Of a stretch of DNA of 64,000 bases, positions 56,882 to 64,000 are shown one piece after another. Location of the stretch: contig MNCI01009669.1 of assembly GCA_015680685.1 (NCBI GenBank), positions 208,931 through 272,930 on the forward strand, in the 5' to 3' direction. Numbering within the stretch: position 1 is the first letter of the stretch; each line of letters opens with the position of its first letter. Made by a program: the position numbers and the translations under genes. This DNA is from Gnetum montanum. Taxonomy: Eukaryota; Streptophyta; Gnetopsida; Gnetales; Gnetaceae. The notes under the pieces were generated by a model, which was not told the DNA's origin, did not search any database, and saw nothing but the letters and a program-made list of their open reading frames with translations.

Positions 56882-57844
56882 ATGTCTCCTTTTTCTTATG
56901 AGAGTGTTTTACTACCTAGGTCTGATACAGGGAACAATCAGAGGTGTAGTACACATGATAATCCACTAGTCCCCCAAAAGTTTCATGTGGTATACGTTCA
57001 TCCTGATGAGTATATACCAAACTTTACCTTTATCCTCCACCAAGATGAACAACTGCATTGGTGTGATTTAGAAGGTAACATAGTGTTACCTCCCAATCAC
57101 TTAGTCTTGGGCATGCTTCTTCGTGCTCTCATACAAAGTGGTCTGCAGCACTTACAGGAAGAGTACATTGTGCATGATCATTACTCGAGAGAGTATTAAC
57201 CCATGGAGGCACAACGTCAAAGGGATCTACAATAGGAGAGATGTTATGAATCCATGAAGGGAAAGTTGTCTTAGAATGTCCTGTATGTCATAGGTGAAAA
57301 TAAGGGTGGTGAACCTGCCTCAGGAAGTCTCCCACATAATGATGTTCCTTCTATTGACTTTAGTCAAGGGGTGGTGTATCAGAATCTTCACTCAACTATC
57401 CATAACCCAGATTCTGGTACTGACGGACATAAAGGATCTAAAAAAGGAACACAAACACATGATAAATATGGACATTCTGATTGTAACTGTGAACGAGGCT
57501 GCAACCACTAAAGAGAAGGAAGTAGATGCCATCATGGCGACGGTCCTTCTTCTTCTTCACCTTCATCATCTCCTTCACCCTCTCCTTCAAGATTGGATGT
57601 AGTCATGAAGTAAAAGGCCCTAAGGATAATGGTAAGCAAAATAGGAATCATAGACAAAGCAACCAACAAAGTGGATGAGGGCATAAAGAGGGAGAGTAAG
57701 GAACAACATAGGCATCATAGATGCCATAGATAGTACGATCATGATGAACCCCTACTCGTGACCCAAAGTATGCTAGATATAACTGAGGCTGTTAGAATCC
57801 CAACAAGGCACCAAAAAGATAGTAGGATCAAAAGATTAAATAGA
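56882..57844 (+). pseudogene. Gag N-terminal part of element F (core deleted)
   Basis: ATG 56882 begins MSPFSYESVLLPRSD. It then reads VPQKFHVVYVHPDEYIPNFT, FILHQDEQLHWCDLEGNIVL (open 105 codons) and a basic Ser-rich segment (57420-57600). The sequence AAAAGATTAAATAG at 57831-57844 jumps directly to the post-gag linker. B has about 945 bp more at this point (27431-28378), comprising the capsid core and zinc knuckle. So F Gag lacks its capsid and nucleocapsid. Confidence 0.8.
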
Positions 57845-58940
57845 ACATAAATACCCTAAAGGTTACCTTATCCAAGGTAACCCAAGATAGTTCCACCAAC
57901 CCTTGACATATTATCCAAGTGGAACTCTACCACAACAAAATGAATAGTACCAATAGTGGCAACACCCACAATCATGGGGAATGCCACCACCATGTTAATA
58001 GTACCCTTATTGTCAACCTAACCCATATGGATGCTACATGTAGTGGGCGATCTCTCCACATGACTCTACTGGTCAAGTCACTCCCCAGCCTCACCATGAA
58101 GCCCATGAGTATTATAGAACTCCTTCTCCTAAGGGTGATGTTTCACATACATACTATCCTTCTCATCCAGCTACATCTCTTCCATCCTTAACTCCATTAC
58201 CACCTACTCCAGCATGCAGGGTGAGCTCCCTGTCTAGTTGTAGCAATGTAACGCTACAAGGGTTGTTAATCCTCACCCTACTATTAGTTTAGACAACCAT
58301 GTAAAGAAGATACCTTTCTTTAGGACCGACAGTCCAAATGAGTCCTTGTAGTCACAAGCGACTAACTTTCCAAAGCCCTCACCATCATTTGAAACTTTAG
58401 AACTCCCTTCAAACTAAAGGCCACATGCAAAGCACACAGTCATGTTGATGCATGCCATTACCGATTGGATTAAGGTTGGTCATCTTCCTAGAAAATTCTC
58501 TAATCCTAGGAGTCCTCTTGTATATTTACAAATTGCTGAGAATGAACCTTGCAAAGCTCTTTTGGATTTAGGTTCTGATGTCAACTTAATCTCTTAAGAA
58601 ATGTATAAAGCCTAAAACCTGCTTCCATTGAAAAAGAGTAACATATGTTTAGAACTAGCCAACCAGTCCATCATTGTCCCATGAGGACTAGTGGAGGACA
58701 TTGTTACCACTATTTGTGGATGATTGTATCTAGCCAACTTCCTAGTGATTCAAGTTAACAACTGTAAGGTGGACTTCTCAATCATAATGGGAAGAGCATG
58801 GCTAAGCACAATTGATGCATGCCTAGGAATATGTGATCTTTCCCTAGAGATATCAAAAGATAATACATTTGGAAAGATCAAGAAGAAGAAAGTTCCATGC
58901 ATTGCATACAGTGACACAGGGTGTAATTGCATGTAGAAGT
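57845..58940 (+). pseudogene. Linker and protease of element F
   Basis: The Pro/Tyr-rich linker (57860-58260) is followed by the GLRLVIFLENS-type block in a shifted frame. KALLDLGSDVNLIS (near 58555-58597) is the protease active-site region, with Ser-to-Leu in the D-S-G triad. Then come KSNICLELANQSIIVP, LANFLVIQVNNCKVDFSIIM, GRAWLSTIDACLGICDLSLE and IKKKKVPCIAYSDTGCN (58724-58936). Stops and a frameshift disable it. Confidence 0.8.
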
Positions 58941-59209
58941 CTTGGTTCGTACAACGTTTAACATTGCCTGCATGCAACCAGTGTGCATAAGTAACTAACA
59001 TACAAAAATGCCTGTATGTAGCAGCCATAAGATAGGAAGGGACCTAGTGGCTGATAGCTGACCAAGAGAGCAATTCAACTATATGCATGGAACCAACCGC
59101 GGTTTTGACTTATGCTTACATCGATAGCATAAACACATTAGAGCAAGTTCATCGCCAACTTCCAAGCCTTTACATTGAAAATATCTACTGGGGGAGGTTA
59201 AAATCATTG

Positions 59210-59823
59210 TCCCTAACAACTTTAAGCAAGAGCCCCTCAAGTTAAAATCATTGCCAACCTATATGGAGTATACATTTCTCAAAAATGGAAAATTGGTAAT
59301 TATTAATGCTAAGCTCACTCCTCAACCAAAAGAGAGACTGTTGAAAATGGTGAACAAATGATCAAAAGCCTTTGCTTGGTCATATCCTGAATTAACTGGA
59401 ATAGACACTAGGATATGCCAACATAGGATTTACACTGACCCCTCCATGAAGCCTTGATGATAACTGCAGAGACAATTAAACCCAAAGCTGAAGCAAGTGG
59501 TTAAAGAAGAAATTGAAAAACTTCTAAAAGCTGGGTTCATCTACCCCATTGTTGATAGTGAATGGGTTAGTCCCTTAGTCATTGTACCCAAAAAGGGAGG
59601 TAAATGGAGGGTGTGTATAGACTTTAGGCTACCGAACATGGCAACATTCAAAGACTACTTTCCATTGCCATTCGTTGACTAGGTCTTAGACACCATTGCA
59701 AGGCATCGCGACGATAGTTTTCTGGATGGGTACAATGGATACAACCAAATCCAAATAGCACCAGAAGACCAAGCCAAGACCACATTCACAAGTCCTTGGG
59801 GGAAATTTGCATACAAATAGATG
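59210..59823 (+). pseudogene. Reverse transcriptase of element F, N-terminal part
   Basis: Reads LPTYMEYTFLKNGKLVII, PKPLLGHILN-type linker remnants, KQVVKEEIEKLLKAGFIYPI, DSEWVSPLVIVPKKGGKWRV, CIDFRLPNMATFKDYFPLPF, FLDGYNGYNQIQIAPEDQAK and TFTSPWGKFAYK, then a stop and ATG. The single N at 59824 replaces about 270 bp present in A and B, including PFGLCNAPATFQ and the catalytic FMDD. The missing core is either a real deletion or an assembly collapse. Confidence 0.85.
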
Positions 59824-59824
59824 N

Positions 59825-60640
59825 CCGAGAAGATCAAAGTCATCCAAGGAATCACATGCCAACCTGAAACTATAAAAGAGATTTGATCATTCCTTGGACA
59901 AACTGGCTATTATAGAAGATTCATAGAGAACTTTTCAAAGGTTATAAAACCATTAGTTGAACTAACAAAAAAGGATGTACCTTTTGAATGGACCAAGGAA
60001 TGTGAACTAGCTTTCCAAACCTTGAAGAAAAAGCTTGTAGAAACACCCACTCTACAAGCTCCTATTTGGTCCAAGCCATTTAATATAATAACTGACACAT
60101 CTAACTTTGCCTTAGGAGCCATACTCATGTAGTTAGATGACCAGAAATGACCCTATTACATTCACTGCATAAGTCAAAGTATTACTGGTGCACAGCTTAA
60201 CTACACCACAACAGAAAAGGAGTTAATGGATGTGGTGTTTGCACTAGATAAGTTTAGGCACTATGTATTGGGCTATAAGGTATTTGTATACATAGACCAT
60301 AGTGCAATTCGGTTCTTGTTGAATAAACCAATAGTAAGCCATCACATCATACGATGGATTGTAATCTTACCAGAGTTCGATCTTACGATGATAGATCATA
60401 AAGGCACCGAGAACATTGTTGTTGATCATTTATCTAGGTTAAGATGGGACAATAAAGAGGATGAATATTTTCTTTTTGATCACTTTGCTAATGAATTCCT
60501 CTTTGCAAGTGTAGTAAATAATCAATTAACCATGAAAATAAATTGGTATAGTAGCATTCTTACCTATCTCCTTACACAAGAAACACCACAAGAGTTAGAT
60601 GTTAAAAAGAAATAGCAGTTTCTACACCGAGCCAAGTATT
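59825..60640 (+). pseudogene. RNase H of element F
   Basis: Starts within the RT thumb (KIKVIQGITCQPETIKEI). It continues TGYYRRFIENFSKVIKPLVE, VPFEWTKECELAFQTLKKKL, TSNFALGAIL, LNYTTTEKELMDVVFALDKF, YIDHSAIRFLLNKPIVSHHI and HKGTENIVVDHLSRLRWDN. It is open from 60226 to 60615 (129 codons). It is better preserved than in B. Confidence 0.87.
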
Positions 60641-61830
60641 TCATGGAAATAAACTAGCATATTTATAAGGTATGCTTAGATGGCTTGGTTCGATGGTGTG
60701 TTCCCAATGTAGATCAATTACAAGTTTTCCAAGATGCTCATGAGGGCCCTTGTGGGGTTCATTATGCAGGGAGATGAAAAGCCCTTAAAATCTTGCTTGC
60801 AGGATATTATTGGCCTACATTGTTTCAGGATGCTCATCATTTCATCCAATCTTGTGAGTGTTTTCAATGTGATGGGGGAATGACTACTAGGATAGAGGGT
60901 CCACAACAATGGATTCAACCTTTAGAACCCTTTGACGTATGGGGAATTGATTTTATGGGGCCTATTACACCAATGTCCAATGGAAAATCCTACATTGTTA
61001 TTGTTGTTGACTATTTCACAAAGTGGGTAGAAGCAGCCACTGTTATGGACTGTACATCATCTACCGCTACATGATTTGTTCAACAGAAAATCACAAATAG
61101 GTTTGGTGTGCCTCGTGCACTTATTTTTGATAATGGTACACACTTTACATGTGCAACTTTCTAAAAATTGATGCAATGCTTGGGAGTTGAGCATAAACTG
61201 ACTACACCATATCATCCTCAAGTGAACGATCAAGCCAAGATCACCAATAGGGAGATTATGAAAATATTGACATGAACCATTAGCAAATATAGGTGAGACT
61301 GGAGCACCAAACTGAACGATGCTCTTTGGGCATACCACTCCATATGGAAACTTCTTATAGGCTACTCTCCCTATGAGTTAGTGTACGGTAAACTTCCAAC
61401 ACTTTCTATTTAAGCATAGCTCCGTACACTATCCATGGCATGTGACCTCAACCGTAACATAAATCTAGCATAAAAAGAATGGTTAATGAACCTTAACCTA
61501 CTAGATGAGAACCGATTAGTCGCCCTATCATGTAATGAATTGCACAAGGCCTTTAATAAACAACGTCATGACCTGAAAATCAGAAAAGTTAAATACCAAC
61601 CAGGAGATAAAGTTCTTTATTGGAGCCCCACACATGTGCCACAATGCACTAAATTTCAAATGCTATGGGAAGGACCTTATATTATTCATGCAACTTTTTC
61701 TTTAGGGACCATGATGACTTACAAACCTGACAACTAGAATAAGAAATTGTTGGTCAACATCCAACAAACCAAACCTTTCCATGAGCCTAGAATAACCAGT
61801 ACCAATACTACCTTTGTTGGTGGACAACCC
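60641..61830 (+). pseudogene. Integrase of element F
   Basis: Zinc region HEGPCGVHYAG then CECFQCDGG (60740-60880, open 60793-61074). The core reads VWGIDFMGPITPMSNGKSYI (first Asp kept), VPRALIFDNGTHF (second Asp kept, Ser changed to Phe) and TTPYHPQVNDQAKITNREI, with the catalytic Glu replaced by Lys as in B. The C-terminal part DKVLYWSPTHVPQ and FQMLWEGPYIIHATF is open at 61486-61737. The same Glu-to-Lys change in two copies may be an ancestral or a parallel G-to-A change. Confidence 0.87.
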
Positions 61831-63610
61831 TGTTCATTATTTTAGATCTCCTCCTTCCAACTCAGTCATGGGGGAGATGGCCACCAATGCTAACCATTCT
61901 AAGTCCTCAGCTCTTTTTGTATTTTTGTTTTACACATTTTTGTATTACACATCTTTTCAATTTCACTTATTTTTATTTTACATCATCATTCAAATTTTTA
62001 CTATTTCTTTGTTTGATTTCCTTTCATTCATCATATAATAAGTGCTCAATATGGTGGATTTTACTATAATAATGTTGATTGCTAATGTTTGGTTTTTACC
62101 TTTGATTTTCAATGTTGATACTAAGATATGGTTCTTTTGATAAAACATGCAATGAGTCCATATCATCCATTCCTCCATTCAACTCTATGGTCTCCCTTGT
62201 CTTGGAAATGCACTATCCTTTTTTCTAAATAAACTTATTAATGAATTAGTGACTTGGTATTCTTCGAACCAAGGAAGGACTCAATGGTTGAAAAAGGTGT
62301 GACTTCAAGGGGATTCAATGCACTTGTGCTAGCTATTCCCTTGGGTACTTGCATGCTTTTCATGGGTTTTTTGCCAATTCACTGATGACCAAACATCAAG
62401 AAGTTGAATGAATCAAATAAGTCTTTGCATGGTGTGGTTCTCATAATATAAAAAAAAAAGCAAAAATGGTGAGAATTCAAAGCACACCCCTTAGACATAA
62501 TAATGAAATATGGGCTACAAGCACTGGTTATGGCACTAGAAAGACATGTTACCCCTACTTGAAGATTCCCTCTAACTAAGGCCCTTTCTTGCTTCCTGCT
62601 GCTCTATCTTTCTCTGCTTGGAAAAGTGGTGACTCTATGAATGCATTCTTGTTGCTTCGAGAGGATAGGTTGGTCAAATGTGTTGATGTGAATGTGGTTT
62701 GTTTGAATCTAGATTTGGAATGAATTCTATTCAGTCACCGTAAGCATCTAATACACAAGGGACTTTACACAACCTTGCTCTTGGGATTCCATTCCATTTT
62801 CTCCTCTCCTTCCATATTTCTTCCCATATTTCACCTCATTTCTGATTTTATGATCAGTCTATATCTTGATTGAGGCATTATTTGTCTTTGGTAACTTCTT
62901 GTGGGTAAGTTCTTAACCATTGTTCCATACATCATTCCTAGAGCTTACAGACTCTTTGGTTTGCAAGTCTGTCAAGGCATAAAAGGCATGAGCCTACTTT
63001 GGGCAGGACCCACTGACATTCCTTTATGGTACAATCGTTAAGTTCTTTCCCTTAAACATTCTTTGCAATCAACCATTTCTCATTTCATCCCCATCCATGA
63101 CATCTATTTTATTGGCTTCACCGTTGTTATTTCTCTTATCTTTCTTGTTCCTATAGTATTTCCACCCTATTGCTACTGGAGGTTCGCTCTTAGTCATGGC
63201 AGCCTTGTCAAAAAAATTTTCATTCTATTACCTATCTCACCCCTACACCTTGGGTAGTTATCAGTTAAAAACCTAGTATCTACCATACCCATAACCCAGC
63301 CAAGGTACTTCATATCGGGGCAAGGTATCAACTACATTGTATCTTATCTATCATTGCTAATTCATGACTGTGTTGTATGTGTAGATGGTGACCATACCAA
63401 CAATGGACTGGGATAGGAGGAAGCACTCGAGATGGACTAGAGCGGGAGAAATTATGCAAGGAACATGCTTCATCACATGGCTATGGATAAACAATGGAGT
63501 GCGCATTTCTAACATCAGCAACAACACACTTCATTTTCTTCTCTCTCTCTTCAAGCTATCAAATAAGGGTTTGAATGTCATCTATGTACAGTGTTCACCA
63601 TAATGGTTAT
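61831..63610 (+). other. 3' non-coding region of F
   Basis: Matches B 32386-34170 and A. GTCATGGGGGAGATGG is at 61865-61880, a decayed TAGTCATGGCAGCC near 63190 and a CT run near 63540. It stops at 63610, where B continues for about 160 bp to its polypurine tract. Confidence 0.75.
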
Positions 63611-64000
63611 TGTTGGTGACCGTTTGGGACGCAACCGCCAACGAGTGTCCTCAAATAGGATTTAGGTGCCTGCTGGTCTCTGGCAACACCAAGGCCCCGA
63701 TACCTCCAAATAAACCTAGTAGTTAATGTGAGTATGTGTGTGTGCTGTTGCGGCGTGCGGTTGTGAGAAATGGAACGATTGCATTGTACGTAAACTACAA
63801 ATGACTTACTTTGAAGAGATTCAGCCAACTTTGCCAAGTACTGTGAGTTGTTGAAAATTTCCTATTTTGTTCAACTGCCTAGTCTACGTGGTCCTTATAA
63901 TACCTACTTGTAACAAATAAAATTTTGCAAAAACATTTGAGCACAACTCCGCAATCTACTCCTAATTTTCCCCAGAGAAAGAGATAGTTCCACAAGAAAA
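63611..64000 (+). mobile_element. Start of an unrelated LTR-like insertion (truncated by window)
   Basis: At 63611 the match to B ends and a new, more GC-rich sequence begins with TGTTGGTGACCG. GTTAT (63606-63610) is the expected left target duplication. A TATAATACC-like box (63894) and AATAAAATTTT (63917) suit an LTR with promoter and poly(A) signals. The TGTTGG start is common in Copia LTRs. The right end is outside the window, so its class cannot be settled. Confidence 0.5.

Larger units (their letters stand above)
55905..63610 (+). mobile_element. Element F: Gypsy element, interrupted at its 3' end
   Basis: 5' LTR, tRNA-Asp-type primer-binding site, gag (core deleted), protease, RT (core missing at an N), RNase H, integrase and most of the 3' non-coding region. 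It follows B closely. At 63611 another LTR-like sequence begins, so F's polypurine tract and 3' LTR should lie beyond the window. It is inserted in G's 3' LTR. Confidence 0.88.

Noticed and set aside
1-64000. Host genes, bacterial-type operons or organellar insertions
   Set aside because: No conserved host protein, rRNA or plastid/mitochondrial gene was recognised; the tRNA-His is of nuclear type. I cannot exclude exons too short or decayed to see by eye.

Overview
The window looks like nuclear DNA from a land plant with a very large, repeat-packed genome. The sequence is AT-rich. I found no host protein-coding gene. Nearly every interpretable stretch belongs to decayed retrotransposons: Ty3/Gypsy elements of the Athila/Tat type, an L1-type LINE, a second LINE of a different type, and solo LTRs. 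The only non-transposon gene-like feature is a plant-type nuclear tRNA-His copy, and it sits inside an LTR. A gymnosperm-like genome would fit, but the sequence does not fix the taxon. I worked by eye and by translation, without database searches.

Layout. 1-6837: 3' part of a Gypsy element (copy 1) with an accessory 3' ORF; its LTR is split by a minus-strand solo LTR (5606-6555, TSD CTAGA). 7270-11290: minus-strand LINE with ORF1-like, endonuclease and RT (YVDD) remnants. 11990-36824: one plus-strand L1-type LINE broken into three visible pieces by a 2.7-kb solo LTR (12129-14866) and by Gypsy element B (15825-35164, TSD ATAGT). B in turn carries minus-strand Gypsy element A (gap to 26364), inserted just behind B's primer-binding region. 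36825-55904: Tat-like element G, with LTRs, gag and protease but no RT or integrase found. Inside G lies a split solo LTR H (41638-53628). Inside H lies element E (43925-52837, TSD AAAAG). Inside E's gag lies another solo LTR (46624-47752), which carries the tRNA-His copy and a CpG-rich 31-bp repeat array. 55905-63610: Gypsy element F, inserted in G's 3' LTR. 63611-64000: start of an unrelated LTR-like element inserted in F.

How the pieces relate. A, B, F, E and copy 1 form one superfamily. They share LTR ends TGATGAG...CTCATCA, a TATAAATAAGAGG promoter core, U3 arrays of GATATC palindromes and a TCATGGGGG-type polypurine tract. The three elements whose 5' junction can be read (A, E, F) also carry a tRNA-Asp-like primer-binding site. 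The family splits into two complementary forms. A, B and F carry gag and pol but no accessory ORF. E carries gag and a roughly 750-codon accessory ORF (Transposase_32-like domain plus coiled coil) but no pol. Copy 1 carries the same accessory ORF. That ORF is preceded by a second, internal promoter-like block that repeats the GATATC/TATA layout of the LTR. This complementary pair and the internal promoter are the most interesting signals here.

Decay. Coding regions are broken mainly by in-frame stops of the kind made by C-to-T and G-to-A change. Several frames of 590-980 codons survive with no frameshift that I can see. Two N blocks (16154-16875 and 48157-48531) and two single Ns (30253 and 59824) mark assembly joins.
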